Shown: positions 9,952-20,752, counted from the first letter of the stretch. The stretch: DNA of 64,000 nt from Legionella sp. (GCA_013697625.1 JACCWN010000019.1:1-64000); one strand, 5' to 3'. The notes: a model not told the origin generated them from the letters alone. Program-made: numbers and translations.

Positions 9952-12900
9952 ATGCATCTAAAGCAATTAAAACTGGCTGGGTTTAAATCCTTTGTCGAAC
10001 CCACCGTGGTGTATTTCTCAAGTCAACTTGTTGCTATTCTTGGGCCTAATGGCTGTGGCAAATCCAACATCATAGATGCCGTCCGTTGGGTAATGGGGGA
10101 AAGTTCGGCTAGAAACTTACGCGGTGAGTCTATGGTAGATGTTATCTTCAATGGCTCTTTAAAGCGCAAATCCTTAGGTCAGGCCTCTGTAGAATTGTTG
10201 TTTGACAACAGCTTGGGGCGGTTGGCTGGGCCTTATGGAGGCTATGCAGACATCTCAGTGAAGCGTATCGTCACACGTGCTGGGGACTCAACTTATTATC
10301 TAAATGGCACACGGTGTAGACGTCGTGATGTCACGGAGCTTTTTTTAGGAACAGGTGCCGGTAGCAGAGGGTACTCCATCATTGGTCAGGGCACTATTTC
10401 ACAGTTAATAGAGGCCAAGCCTGATGAGCTGCGTGGTTTTTTGGAAGAAGCTGCAGGTGTTTCTAAATATAAAGAACGTAGACGTGAGACCTTACAACGA
10501 ATTGCTCAAACGCGAGACAATCTTAACCGACTCACGGATATTCGAGAAGAGTTGGAAAAACAATTACAAAGATTAGAGCGTCAAGCCAAGTCAGCTGAGC
10601 GATACACTGATTTAAAAAAACAAGAAAAAATATGTAAGGCTGAAATTTTAGCACTAAAATGGAATGATTTAATACAGCAGCAAAGGCTAAAACAACAAGC
10701 ATTGGCCCAACTTTCTTTGAAGTATGAACAACAGCAAGCCTTGGTAACCAGTGCTACTCTTGAAGTGGTGATTTTGAATGAAACCATTCAATCTATCACA
10801 GATAATGCCCAACAAATTCAAAATACTTTTTACCAAATGGGTACGGATATTGTGCGTCTTGAAGAAACCATCCGGCAACTAGAACGCGAAAAAAAGCGTT
10901 TGGAGCATGATCATAAACAACTTCAAAATGAATGGGGCTTAAGCAATACACAGTTAATACAAGATCAATTGGCTTTAGAGCATTGTCTTGTTCATAGTCA
11001 GACCTCAGCCCAACAGCTACAATCTATACTCCTTACCCTTGAGCAAAAACAAGCTAACTGGCAACAAACTGATGTTCTCTATAAACAATTGGAATCGGAT
11101 TGGCAGGAATTTCAAGTTAAAGCCAATGGTAACAAAGAAGCTTTGCAAGTGACTCATGTAAACTTAAAACATACACAATCCAGGCGTCAGGACATACTGA
11201 TAAGGCTAGAAAAGAGCATCCTTACCCAGGCCTCTTGTGATATAGCCAAGTTACAAACAACCCAACAAAACTTAGTAGAAAAGCTAAAGCTAACAGTTGA
11301 TAGTGAGCAGACAGATGAGAAGCATGTCATGGATCAAACCCAGTATGTTCATCAGGTACGTATCTCCTTACAAAACCACCAACAACAGCTTCATCAATTA
11401 CAAGACGCCTTTTATCAAGCAAATAGTGAATACAAAGCTTTATTAGCAGCACAAGGTGCTGTCAAACAAAGTAAGCCAGGCTATATCAAAGCCTGGGAGG
11501 AGAAACTTAGATTAATGGAGATGATACAAATTGATCCTCTATGGCTTAAGGCTTGTGAATACATTTTAAAGGATGCTTTGTTGTCTTATGTATTAGAAAC
11601 TATGGACGAGTTGTGGCCCCAATGGCAGCTTTGTGAAAGCCAGGCTCAGAATATCGTAACATTAAGACCAGCTGTGGAGTCGATGCAAGATTATCCTCGT
11701 CTTGTGGATAAAATAAAACCTGCAACACCTGCTACACTGCCTTATTTAGAATCAATTTATACAGCCACCGACTTTGAGGAGGCCCGTACTTGGTTGCCTA
11801 CGCTTTTAGATCATGAATCTATCATTACACCTACTGGGATATGGATTGGTAAAGGGTGGGCTAAATTTCCTGAGGTTACCGAGGAAAATGAGTTAGGCAT
11901 TTTGAGTCGTCAACAAAAAATTAAAGACCTGTCAAAGAGCGTTCAGGATTTACAACATGAATTAGATACTTGTCGGATTGCACGCGATCAATATCAAACA
12001 CAATTACAAACCCATGAATCACAGTTACAGCTTGCTCAAAATAAATTAAAGGCAAGCAGTGGCGAATCTCATTTTGTAAAACTTGAACTCAATAAAGCTA
12101 AACAAGCACTGGAAAATGCTGAGCATTTTATCAAACAGGCAGCCCAAGATAACCATGCCTTACAGCTTTTATTAGAAGAGACGCACTCTGAGCTGCATGT
12201 GCTTACAGAAAGCCAAACTCAGTTGTCCAGTCAAGCTGAGATATTAGGTGAACAACAACAGCGTTTCTTGGATGAAAAACGAACCCTAAGCCAATCTTTA
12301 ACCCTAGAGCACACCCAGCTTGAAGACTGTCGTCGTGCAAAACATCAGGCTGAGCTGGAATATGATAGAGCTTTGAATAAAAGTCAGCTACTTCAAGAGA
12401 AAATTGAAAGACAAACTATTCAAGTACAACAGTTGAAATTAAAATCTGAAGCCTTGGCTGTAAGTTTACTAGCAGCTCAACCAGACCATGACATTCAAAG
12501 GCAACTGACAACCTTGCTTGGGCAGCACAAGGCATTGGAAATACAGGTTGGTTTGAAACAGGACGAACTTCTGCAGATACGCGCAAAGTTAGATTCCTTA
12601 GAAAAAAGCAAAGTAGCGCTGATGCAGGAGGGAGCAAGTATTCAAGTTCAAATTGCAGACATTAAAATACAAGAACAAACTTTATTGGTACGAGCCCAAT
12701 CCATTGAAGAGTTGTTGGATGAGATGGCACTAAAAGCTCCAGAACTTTTGAGACAAATTCCAATCGAGGCGACTCAATGTAATAAAGAAGACACCTTAAT
12801 AGCGATTACCAATAAAATTATAAACTTAGGCGCTATTAATTTGGCCGCCATTGATGAGTTTGATACTGAAAGTCAGCGCATACAGTATCTAGATGAACAA

Positions 12901-13434
12901 CAATCTGACTTAAATCAAGCCTTAGCCACCTTAGAAATAGCAATTGAAAAAATGGACAAAGAAACGCACCTTCGGCTAGAAACGACTTTTGAGGCAGTGA
13001 ATACAGCCTTTAAGTCACTTTTTCCACGTCTTTTTGGTGGGGGAAGGGCACAGCTTGAATTAACTTGTGATAATCTGTTAGAAGCTGGTATTGTAGTAAT
13101 GGCACAGCCACCTGGCAAAAAAAATAGCAGCATTCATTTGCTTTCTGGTGGTGAAAAAGCTATGACTGCAGTTGCATTGATATTTGCGATTTTTCAGTTA
13201 AATCCTTCGCCATTTTGTATGTTGGATGAGGTGGATGCGCCTTTAGATGATATTAATGTTGGACGATTTTGTGATTTAGTAAAAGAGATGTCACAATTCG
13301 TACAATTCTTATTTATTACCCATAACAAGGTGACTATGGAATTGGCAGATGATTTGATTGGGGTAACCATGCGAGAACCTGGTGTTTCGCGTTTGGTTAC
13401 AGTAGATGTAAAACAAACTGTAACTATGGAGTAA
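9952..13434 (+). CDS. smc: Chromosome segregation protein SMC
   Basis: Condensin ATPase that organises and segregates the chromosome with ScpA/ScpB. The 1160-residue protein has the Walker A motif GPNGCGKSN at 31-39, about 300 residues of coiled coil, a central hinge (about 500-640), a returning coiled coil, and at the C-terminus the ABC signature LLSGGEKAMTAVAL and Walker B MLDEVDAPLDD. Divergent from carB. It is followed 3 bp later by zipA, an order shared with other gammaproteobacteria, where ligA usually comes next. Confidence 0.97.
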   Translation: MHLKQLKLAGFKSFVEPTVVYFSSQLVAILGPNGCGKSNIIDAVRWVMGESSARNLRGESMVDVIFNGSLKRKSLGQASVELLFDNSLGRLAGPYGGYADISVKRIVTRAGDSTYYLNGTRCRRRDVTELFLGTGAGSRGYSIIGQGTISQLIEAKPDELRGFLEEAAGVSKYKERRRETLQRIAQTRDNLNRLTDIREELEKQLQRLERQAKSAERYTDLKKQEKICKAEILALKWNDLIQQQRLKQQALAQLSLKYEQQQALVTSATLEVVILNETIQSITDNAQQIQNTFYQMGTDIVRLEETIRQLEREKKRLEHDHKQLQNEWGLSNTQLIQDQLALEHCLVHSQTSAQQLQSILLTLEQKQANWQQTDVLYKQLESDWQEFQVKANGNKEALQVTHVNLKHTQSRRQDILIRLEKSILTQASCDIAKLQTTQQNLVEKLKLTVDSEQTDEKHVMDQTQYVHQVRISLQNHQQQLHQLQDAFYQANSEYKALLAAQGAVKQSKPGYIKAWEEKLRLMEMIQIDPLWLKACEYILKDALLSYVLETMDELWPQWQLCESQAQNIVTLRPAVESMQDYPRLVDKIKPATPATLPYLESIYTATDFEEARTWLPTLLDHESIITPTGIWIGKGWAKFPEVTEENELGILSRQQKIKDLSKSVQDLQHELDTCRIARDQYQTQLQTHESQLQLAQNKLKASSGESHFVKLELNKAKQALENAEHFIKQAAQDNHALQLLLEETHSELHVLTESQTQLSSQAEILGEQQQRFLDEKRTLSQSLTLEHTQLEDCRRAKHQAELEYDRALNKSQLLQEKIERQTIQVQQLKLKSEALAVSLLAAQPDHDIQRQLTTLLGQHKALEIQVGLKQDELLQIRAKLDSLEKSKVALMQEGASIQVQIADIKIQEQTLLVRAQSIEELLDEMALKAPELLRQIPIEATQCNKEDTLIAITNKIINLGAINLAAIDEFDTESQRIQYLDEQQSDLNQALATLEIAIEKMDKETHLRLETTFEAVNTAFKSLFPRLFGGGRAQLELTCDNLLEAGIVVMAQPPGKKNSSIHLLSGGEKAMTAVALIFAIFQLNPSPFCMLDEVDAPLDDINVGRFCDLVKEMSQFVQFLFITHNKVTMELADDLIGVTMREPGVSRLVTVDVKQTVTME

Positions 13435-13437
13435 AAC

Positions 13438-14187
13438 ATGCAAGCAAATTGGAGTTTAATTCTTAATGTCTTGTTGTTACTGGGGGTAATGGTAACAATT
13501 GGACTTCTAATGAAATCTAGGAGGCGGCAGTCAGTAAGCCAACTTCCAAGAAAGCCCACTTTAGGTCCAGTAGAAGCGCTAAAACCAGAAGCTACAATCT
13601 TTAATGATGATATCATTGCCGTGCGTAAAATCCAACAAACCACGGATTTTGACAAGAGGGCTCCACACCTGTCTCCAGTCAAAAGCGCCCCATCTCCACA
13701 GATTGGGTCTCAAGTTGTAGCCAAACCTATAATAGAACCACAAGAAAGTCATAAAAGTAAATCATCTTCATTGATGATGTTTTTGTTGGCCAAAGAAAAT
13801 AGACAATTCGCAGGTTATGAATTGTTACAAACCGTCTTGGCTTGTGGCTTACGTTTTGGAGAGGAATATTTATTTCACAGACATCAGCTTGCCAATGGAC
13901 AAGGGCCTGTATTATTTAGTCTGGCTGCAGCTACACCGACAGGTATTTTTGATTTACAAAATATTGGTGCATTCAGTGTTCGAGGATTGTGTTTGTTTAT
14001 GAAGCCTTCAGATAATCCTGGCATTGACAGTGAACGCTTTTCTATCATGCTTGATACCGCTAGACAATTAAGTGAGGGTTTGGATGGACTTTTGTTAGAT
14101 GATAAACAAAAACCCTTAACAACTGAACGAATTGATAGATACATGAAAGATTTGCAAATTCTTGATTATGAACCCCAGTTAATTTAA
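13438..14187 (+). CDS. zipA: Cell division protein ZipA
   Basis: Tethers FtsZ to the inner membrane at midcell. The 249-residue protein starts with a short periplasmic end and one transmembrane helix (about 8-26), then a basic and flexible linker, and ends in a ZipA C-terminal domain of about 130 residues that binds the FtsZ tail. It is shorter than E. coli ZipA (328), mainly in the linker. Starts 3 bp after smc and ends 10 bp before murF, so it joins the smc and dcw blocks. Confidence 0.9.
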   Translation: MQANWSLILNVLLLLGVMVTIGLLMKSRRRQSVSQLPRKPTLGPVEALKPEATIFNDDIIAVRKIQQTTDFDKRAPHLSPVKSAPSPQIGSQVVAKPIIEPQESHKSKSSSLMMFLLAKENRQFAGYELLQTVLACGLRFGEEYLFHRHQLANGQGPVLFSLAAATPTGIFDLQNIGAFSVRGLCLFMKPSDNPGIDSERFSIMLDTARQLSEGLDGLLLDDKQKPLTTERIDRYMKDLQILDYEPQLI

Positions 14188-14197
14188 AGGTTGGTAT

Positions 14198-15631
14198 ATG
14201 AACTTACATACATTGGCATCGCTTTTATTAGAATCAAAAAATGAAGTGCATTCGCCTATTTCTGAGAAGGTGTTTACAGATACAGGGGACTCACAGTTAA
14301 ATTCAGTGGACACATCGGGTCAGAAATCCTTTCAATCGAGCGAAGTGTTTAAAGATATAACTGGATTTTGTATTGATAGTCGTATATTAGAACCGGGCAA
14401 CCTGTTCATTGCCATACAAGGGGAACACTTTGATGGTCATAAATTTGTTCTTGATGCTCAAGCCAAGGGCGCCATCGGGGCGGTGGTAAATCAATTTATT
14501 GCCGGTGTTCGCATGCCGCAATTTCTTGTATCTGATTCCTTGCAAGCTTTAGCAACCTTAGCCACATATCATAGAAGCACCATGCACTGCCCTGTAATTG
14601 CCCTTACTGGTAGTAACGGTAAAACCACGGTAAAAGAAATGATAGCCGCAATATTGCCGACCCCCTCCCATGCTACACATGGCAATCTAAACAATCATAT
14701 CGGGGCGCCTTTAAGTGTTTTAAAGTTACAAGATACACATCAATATGCTGTGTTTGAATTAGGTGCCAATCGTGCTGGGGATATTGCTTATACGGTAGCA
14801 ATGGTTCAACCTGAGGTCACTTTGATAAACAACATCGCACCCGCCCACATTGAAGGCTTCGGTTCTATCGATGGGGTTGCCGTTGCCAAGGGTGAAATAC
14901 ACGCAGGTCTTGCATTTGGTGGCACTGCGGTTATTAATGACGACGACTCTTATGCCCATTTTTGGGATGAGATGTTAGTGGATAAACAAGTATTACGCTT
15001 TTCTTCTGTACATCCTAGAGATATTTATGCACGTGATCTATGTTTGGATGCACAGGGTCGTGGCCATTTTTCTTTGATTACACCTAAGGGCAAGGTTGAC
15101 ATTTCATTGCTAGTACCTGGTCTACATAATGTACAAAATGCTTTAGCAGCTGCGGCTTGTGCCTATGCTGTAGGCATTTCTGCTGCAGATATTCAGCGAG
15201 GTCTTTCTCAATTTAAAGGTGTCCCTGGACGTATGACTTTCTTAACCGGGAAAAATCAATCAGTAGTTATTGATGATACCTACAACGCCAATTTACGTTC
15301 AGTGTTAACTGCTTTAGACGTATTATCTAAGTATCCTGGTAAGAAGATATTTGTTTTTGGTGATATGGGGGAGTTGGGTTCATGGACTGAGCAACATCAC
15401 CATGAAGTAGGGTTGTCTGCCAGACAATTAGGCATAGATATGTTGTTTAGTTGTGGTATACACAGCGCTTTCGCGTCAAAAGCTTTTGATGATAGTAAAA
15501 GACATTTTGTTTCTCAAGACGAATTGGTACAAGATTTGCTTGAAGAGTTAACAATTGATACTACTGTTTTGGTTAAGGGTTCACGTTCTAGCGCCATGGA
15601 AAATATTGTTTATAAATTGCTGAATGGTTGA
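14198..15631 (+). CDS. murF: UDP-N-acetylmuramoyl-tripeptide--D-alanyl-D-alanine ligase
   Basis: Adds D-Ala-D-Ala to the UDP-MurNAc tripeptide. The 477-residue Mur ligase has P-loop GSNGKTT at 138-144 and the expected three domains. There is an extra hydrophilic stretch of about 35 residues (about 14-50) between the first helix and the conserved 'CIDSR' element at 58-62, which makes it slightly longer than E. coli MurF (452). It is here the first peptidoglycan gene, directly after zipA; murE and ftsI are not upstream. Confidence 0.95.
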   Translation: MNLHTLASLLLESKNEVHSPISEKVFTDTGDSQLNSVDTSGQKSFQSSEVFKDITGFCIDSRILEPGNLFIAIQGEHFDGHKFVLDAQAKGAIGAVVNQFIAGVRMPQFLVSDSLQALATLATYHRSTMHCPVIALTGSNGKTTVKEMIAAILPTPSHATHGNLNNHIGAPLSVLKLQDTHQYAVFELGANRAGDIAYTVAMVQPEVTLINNIAPAHIEGFGSIDGVAVAKGEIHAGLAFGGTAVINDDDSYAHFWDEMLVDKQVLRFSSVHPRDIYARDLCLDAQGRGHFSLITPKGKVDISLLVPGLHNVQNALAAAACAYAVGISAADIQRGLSQFKGVPGRMTFLTGKNQSVVIDDTYNANLRSVLTALDVLSKYPGKKIFVFGDMGELGSWTEQHHHEVGLSARQLGIDMLFSCGIHSAFASKAFDDSKRHFVSQDELVQDLLEELTIDTTVLVKGSRSSAMENIVYKLLNG

Positions 15632-15710
15632 ATGGTTTGTGATATTCTTGGCCGCTTTTTTATCTAAGTTAACTTTCAGGTTTGTTGTGTATTAAAATTA
15701 AGGAAAAAAA

Positions 15711-16796
15711 ATGCTCTATTGGCTAACGCAATTATTCCAAGGACAGTATCATGCCTTGCGAGTGTTTCAATATTTGACTTTGAGATCTATTTTAGCCTCT
15801 TTAACGGCCTTGATGGTTGGTCTATTCTGTGGACCTATTTTAATTCGTTGGTTGCATAACTTACAAATTGGGCAAATGGTAAGAACAGATGGCCCACAAT
15901 CTCATTTGGTTAAAACTGGAACACCAACCATGGGCGGGGTGCTGATATTATTGGCAATAACAGTGAGCTGTTTGCTGTGGTGTGATTTACAGCAACCAGG
16001 CTTATGGCTTGTTTTGCTGGTTACTTTAGGCAATGGTATGGTGGGTTGGGTGGATGATTATCGTAAATTAGTATTGAAGAATAGCAAGGGCTTGCCGGCA
16101 CGTTGGAAATATTTTTGGCAATCTCTGATTGCTCTCATTGCTGTATTTTATTTATACAGTACAGCCAGTTTGCCTGTACATACCCAGTTGACGCTGCCTT
16201 TTTTTAAATCCATTACCTTGGAATTGGGCCTTTTATTTCCTGTGCTTGCTTATTTTGTTATCGTAGGTGCTAGTAATGCTGTAAATTTGACTGATGGTCT
16301 TGATGGCTTAGCTATTATGCCTATAGTGATGGTAGCAGGGGCCTTGGGCGTGTTCGCTTACGTTTCTAGTAATGCGGTTTACGCTCATTATCTTTCTATG
16401 CCCTTTGTGCCTGCTACAGGTGAATTAACCATTTTTTGTTCCTCTATCGTAGGCGCAGGACTTGGGTTTCTTTGGTATAACAGCTATCCCGCACAAATTT
16501 TTATGGGGGATGTGGGTTCCTTAGCTTTGGGTGCCGCCTTAGGAATAGTTGCTGTGGTCATCAGACAAGAGCTCATTTTGTTGATTATGGGTGGTTTGTT
16601 TGTAGTTGAAACCCTATCTGTTATTCTGCAAGTGGGCTATTTTAAGTTCACACATGGGAAACGGTTGTTTCGAATGGCCCCTTTGCACCATCATTTTGAA
16701 TTAAAAGGATGGGCTGAACCCAAGATCATCGTTCGTTTTTGGATCATTACTGTCGTATTAGTTTTGTGCGGATTAGCTACATTGAAACTGCGATAA
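15711..16796 (+). CDS. mraY: Phospho-N-acetylmuramoyl-pentapeptide transferase MraY
   Basis: Integral membrane enzyme that transfers phospho-MurNAc-pentapeptide to undecaprenyl phosphate, forming lipid I. 361 residues with about ten transmembrane helices, the aspartate motif GWVDDYRKL near 111-119, the [10 protein letters not shown] motif near 193-202, and the histidine-rich [13 protein letters not shown] near 323-335. Length equals that of E. coli MraY (360). An 80-bp gap separates it from murF. Confidence 0.97.
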   Translation: MLYWLTQLFQGQYHALRVFQYLTLRSILASLTALMVGLFCGPILIRWLHNLQIGQMVRTDGPQSHLVKTGTPTMGGVLILLAITVSCLLWCDLQQPGLWLVLLVTLGNGMVGWVDDYRKLVLKNSKGLPARWKYFWQSLIALIAVFYLYSTASLPVHTQLTLPFFKSITLELGLLFPVLAYFVIVGASNAVNLTDGLDGLAIMPIVMVAGALGVFAYVSSNAVYAHYLSMPFVPATGELTIFCSSIVGAGLGFLWYNSYPAQIFMGDVGSLALGAALGIVAVVIRQELILLIMGGLFVVETLSVILQVGYFKFTHGKRLFRMAPLHHHFELKGWAEPKIIVRFWIITVVLVLCGLATLKLR

Positions 16797-16806
16797 AGGT
16801 GCATTC

Positions 16807-18150
16807 ATGAACTCCCTCTATTTGGTTGTAGGCTTTGGTAAAACAGGTCTTTCAGTAGCTCGTTATCTGCATCGCAACAATAAAACCTTTGTTGGTTTTG
16901 ATACCCGTTTAGAATCACCAGGGTTAAATGAATTTAAAACCAGTTTTCCAAATGTGCCTGTCCATCTGCAAACATTTCCCGAGGAATTACTATCTCAAAT
17001 AACAGACATCATTCTGAGTCCTGGCCTGTCTTTAGATTTACCCTTTTTAAAAAAAGCTAGGGAAGCAGGATTGTCTATTTATGGTGACATAGAATGTTTA
17101 GCGCAAGAAATCAGTGCTCCTATTGTTGCTATCACCGGGACCAATGGCAAATCAACAGTCACTAGTTTGGTGGGGGAAATGGCTCGTGCCGCCGGTTTTA
17201 AGGTTGCCATAGCAGGTAATATTGGTACCTGTGTATTGGACATGTTGGCAGATGGTACTCATTATGATTTGTGGGTATTAGAGTTATCAAGTTTTCAACT
17301 GGAATTGACGCATTCATTAAGACCCGCTGTTGCTACGATTTTGAATATAACACCTGATCACTTGGATAGACATCACAGTCTAGAAGCCTATATAGAGGCT
17401 AAACAAAGGATCTATAATCATTGTGATACAGTTATTTTCAATCGAGACGATGAATGGACACTGCCTCTTAATACCCCCCCTAAGGCACCAATTTCTTTTG
17501 GCCTAAGCCCAGCGTCCTCAAGCAATTGGGGACTTATTAAATTTGAAAATAATGATGAGACCTATTTGGCCCAAGGTGAGGATTATTTTTTTCCTGTAAG
17601 TGCTCTCTTAATCAAAGGGGTACATAATTGGTTGAATGCATTAGTAGCCTCGGCATTAGCTCACACTGTGGGTGTGCCTAGACAAGCCATGGTTCAAGTA
17701 CTTAAAACATTTCCAGGTTTAGCGCACCGCTGCCAATGGGTACGGACATTGGATGGGGTTGATTGGATGAATGATTCAAAAGGTACGAATGTGGGTGCAA
17801 CAATTTCTGCAATCAATGGCATTGGTAGCGCTTTGACTGGAAAAATTGTATTGATTGCTGGGGGGCAAGGAAAAGGGGCAAATTTTTCAGAACTCACACA
17901 GGTAGTGAGCGATTTTGTAAGAGCACTGGTACTCATTGGTGAAGACACGAATGCCATTGAGTCAGCGCTTGGCAGTGTAGTACCTACGCTAAGGGCATGC
18001 TCACTTGAAGAGGCTATCGCTGTTGCTAGAACCAAGGCTCAACCTGCTGACGTGGTTTTACTATCCCCAGCTTGTGCCAGTATGGATATGTTTTGCGATT
18101 TCAATCACAGAGGGGAAGTCTTTATGGCTTATGTAAATGGATTACAATAA
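16807..18150 (+). CDS. murD: UDP-N-acetylmuramoylalanine--D-glutamate ligase
   Basis: Adds D-glutamate to UDP-MurNAc-L-Ala. The 447-residue Mur ligase has an N-terminal Rossmann start VVGFGKTGLSVARYL, P-loop GTNGKST at 111-117 and a C-terminal domain containing LLSPACASMDMFCDFNHRG. The stop codon abuts the ftsW ATG with no gap. Confidence 0.97.
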   Translation: MNSLYLVVGFGKTGLSVARYLHRNNKTFVGFDTRLESPGLNEFKTSFPNVPVHLQTFPEELLSQITDIILSPGLSLDLPFLKKAREAGLSIYGDIECLAQEISAPIVAITGTNGKSTVTSLVGEMARAAGFKVAIAGNIGTCVLDMLADGTHYDLWVLELSSFQLELTHSLRPAVATILNITPDHLDRHHSLEAYIEAKQRIYNHCDTVIFNRDDEWTLPLNTPPKAPISFGLSPASSSNWGLIKFENNDETYLAQGEDYFFPVSALLIKGVHNWLNALVASALAHTVGVPRQAMVQVLKTFPGLAHRCQWVRTLDGVDWMNDSKGTNVGATISAINGIGSALTGKIVLIAGGQGKGANFSELTQVVSDFVRALVLIGEDTNAIESALGSVVPTLRACSLEEAIAVARTKAQPADVVLLSPACASMDMFCDFNHRGEVFMAYVNGLQ

Positions 18151-19329
18151 ATGATGCAACCAAGACATTTAAATCAAAGGGGCAAGCCTGTTAGCGGCCC
18201 AATATCGCTCTATGATAAATGGTTGATAGGTGCCGTGTTGGGTTTGTTGATCATTGGTTTGATGATGGTAGCTTCAAGCTCTGTGATGATTTCTACAAAA
18301 TATTTTCATCAGCCCTTTCATTTTTTAATCCGACAAGTTTGTTATTTAGTGACTGGCCTTGCGGTTGCTTTGATTGTTATCAGGACAGAAAGCAGTTTTT
18401 GGGAGCGTATTTCGGTTCCCTTGATGGTTATTTGTTTGTTTTTACTTTTTATTGTGTTAATTCCCGGTATCGGTCGTTCTGTTAATGGAAGTCGTCGGTG
18501 GTTATCTTTTGGGCCCATAGGTATTCAAGTATCTGAATTGGTGAAGCTTACCTTAATTTTTTATCTTTCAGGCTACCTTGTGCGTCAGCAGCAAGCCGTG
18601 AGCGAAAGCGTTTTGGGGTTCATAAAACCCATGCTCATTTTGGTTCTTATTTCAGTTTTATTATTACGCGAGCCAGATTTTGGAGCCACAGTGGTTATTT
18701 CAGGTTCAGTAATGGCAATGCTTTTTCTATCTGGAGTAAAATTAAGGTATTATATAGGATTGATGTTTGCAGTAATCATTGCATTGATACTGCTGGCAGT
18801 ATCATCGCCTTATCGTGTAGCTAGATTGACGGCCTTTTTAGATCCCTGGGCTGATCAATATAATAGTGGTTATCAATTAACCCAATCACTGATTGCTTTT
18901 GGCCGTGGAGGCTGGTTTGGATCAGGGCTTGGAGAAAGTATACAGAAATTATTATATTTGCCTGAAGCCCATACAGATTTTTTATTTGCGGTCTTAGCTG
19001 AAGAAATGGGATTTTTTGGCATATTATTAGTTATAACCCTGTATGTAATTGTGGTAGTAAGGGGTTTGAACATCGGTTATATAGCACACAGTCAAGACCG
19101 TTTGTTTGCATCCTTTACTGCATACGGGTTGAGTTTTTGGTTAGGGCTACAAGCTGCAATCAACATGGGTGTAAATGCAGGCTTATTGCCAACAAAGGGC
19201 ATTACTTTGCCTTTATTGAGTTATGGTGGTGCTAGTATGGTCATAAATTGTATGGTCATTGCCTTATTGTTGCGAATAGATCATGAAAATCGTTGGCAAT
19301 CTCTGGGCTTGAGAACGCTGAGTACTTAA
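18151..19329 (+). CDS. ftsW: Cell division protein FtsW (SEDS lipid II polymerase)
   Basis: Septal peptidoglycan polymerase of the SEDS family, partner of FtsI. 392 residues with ten predicted membrane helices and conserved motifs such as NGSRRWLSFGPIGIQVSEL, the LLREPDFGATVVI loop and the C-terminal LPLLSYGGASM. The next gene, 10 bp on, is murC; murG, which normally sits between them, is absent. Confidence 0.95.
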   Translation: MMQPRHLNQRGKPVSGPISLYDKWLIGAVLGLLIIGLMMVASSSVMISTKYFHQPFHFLIRQVCYLVTGLAVALIVIRTESSFWERISVPLMVICLFLLFIVLIPGIGRSVNGSRRWLSFGPIGIQVSELVKLTLIFYLSGYLVRQQQAVSESVLGFIKPMLILVLISVLLLREPDFGATVVISGSVMAMLFLSGVKLRYYIGLMFAVIIALILLAVSSPYRVARLTAFLDPWADQYNSGYQLTQSLIAFGRGGWFGSGLGESIQKLLYLPEAHTDFLFAVLAEEMGFFGILLVITLYVIVVVRGLNIGYIAHSQDRLFASFTAYGLSFWLGLQAAINMGVNAGLLPTKGITLPLLSYGGASMVINCMVIALLLRIDHENRWQSLGLRTLST

Positions 19330-19339
19330 GGAGAAAACC

Positions 19340-20749
19340 GTGAATAATTCAGGACCTTTTTTATCCTCAAGGATGGGACGAGTAGAGCAAATCCATTTTG
19401 TTGGTATTGGTGGAGTAGGCATGTCTGGTATAGCCGAGGTATTGCATAATCAAGGCTATCGGATTACCGGTTCAGACATTAATTCAAGCCCTGCCTTAGT
19501 ACGATTAGAATCTCTAGGCATTTCAATATTTATTGGTCATCATGTTGATAACATAAAGGGAGCTGACGTGGTCGTGCGTTCCTCAGCTGTAGATTCAGAA
19601 AACCCTGAAATCAGGTTTGCACACGAATTGATGATCCCAGTGATTCCCCGTGCTGGAATGTTGGCTGAATTAATGCGCTTTAAGCATGGTATTGCAATTG
19701 CAGGCACCCATGGAAAAACAACCACCACAAGTTTGGTAAGCAGTTTATTAGCCGAGGGTGGCCTTGATCCAAGCTTTGTAATCGGTGGTAAATTAAACAG
19801 TTGTGGAGCGAATGCCCAGCTAGGAAAATCAGAATATTTCGTTGTAGAAGCCGATGAAAGCGATGCTTCTTTCTTATTTTTAAAACCCATGATGTCTGTA
19901 GTGACCAATATAGATGCTGATCACATGGAAACTTATGAGGGTGATTTCGATAAACTCAGAACCACCTTCTTAGAATTCCTGCACCACCTGCCTTTCTATG
20001 GGCTTGCTGTTGTATGCATTGAAGATGCAGAAATATGTAGCCTACTTCCACTCATACAACGTCCTACTTTAACTTATGGTTTTAAAGAAGAAGCACATTA
20101 TCGAGCTATCAATTGGACTCAAAAGGCCATGCTCAGTGAATTTACTGTGATTAGGCCCGCCCCCTATGCCCCCTTAAACATACAATTTCAATATCCAGGG
20201 TGTCATAATGTATTAAATGCTTTGGCTGCGATAGCAATTGCAACTGAACTGGGCGTGGATGATGAGTCGATTCTTCGTAGCCTTCAAAAATTTCAAGGCG
20301 TAGGGCGTCGCTTTCAAATGTTGGGAGAACGTCAATTTCAAAATGGTTCTGCTATCGTCATTGATGATTATGGCCACCATCCACAAGAGATTTTATCTAC
20401 AATCGATGCTTTCAGACGGGTATGGCCTGATAAACGATTGGTGCATGTATTTCAACCACATCGTTATAGTAGAACCCAATTTTTATACGAACAATTTGTC
20501 AAAGTGTTGAGTCTTGCTGATGAATTGTTTTTGTTTGATATTTATGCTGCAGGTGAATTAGCAATCCCAGGTGTCACCAGTGAAGCTTTAGCAGAAGGCA
20601 TCCGGACCAATGGAAAACAAGTTACCCTGGTTAATGAACATTCCTTGGCATCAAGTCTTGACGCATTCATCGCTGAGGGCGATGTCATCTTGATGCAAGG
20701 TGCCGGCAGCATCGGGCAGGTAGCGGCAAATCTAATGAAAAGAGATTGA
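19340..20749 (+). CDS. murC: UDP-N-acetylmuramate--L-alanine ligase
   Basis: Attaches L-alanine to UDP-MurNAc. The 469-residue protein has an N-terminal HFVGIGGVGMSGIAEVL dinucleotide fold (19-35), P-loop GTHGKTT at 122-128 and the conserved IDDYGHHPQEI motif near 340. The start codon is GTG with AAGGAG at 19328-19333. It follows ftsW directly and precedes murB by 3 bp. Confidence 0.97.
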   Translation: MNNSGPFLSSRMGRVEQIHFVGIGGVGMSGIAEVLHNQGYRITGSDINSSPALVRLESLGISIFIGHHVDNIKGADVVVRSSAVDSENPEIRFAHELMIPVIPRAGMLAELMRFKHGIAIAGTHGKTTTTSLVSSLLAEGGLDPSFVIGGKLNSCGANAQLGKSEYFVVEADESDASFLFLKPMMSVVTNIDADHMETYEGDFDKLRTTFLEFLHHLPFYGLAVVCIEDAEICSLLPLIQRPTLTYGFKEEAHYRAINWTQKAMLSEFTVIRPAPYAPLNIQFQYPGCHNVLNALAAIAIATELGVDDESILRSLQKFQGVGRRFQMLGERQFQNGSAIVIDDYGHHPQEILSTIDAFRRVWPDKRLVHVFQPHRYSRTQFLYEQFVKVLSLADELFLFDIYAAGELAIPGVTSEALAEGIRTNGKQVTLVNEHSLASSLDAFIAEGDVILMQGAGSIGQVAANLMKRD

Positions 20750-20752
20750 ATA

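Noticed and set aside
13194..13682. Antisense open frame across the smc end and zipA start
   Set aside because: Shadow of two well-supported plus-strand genes.
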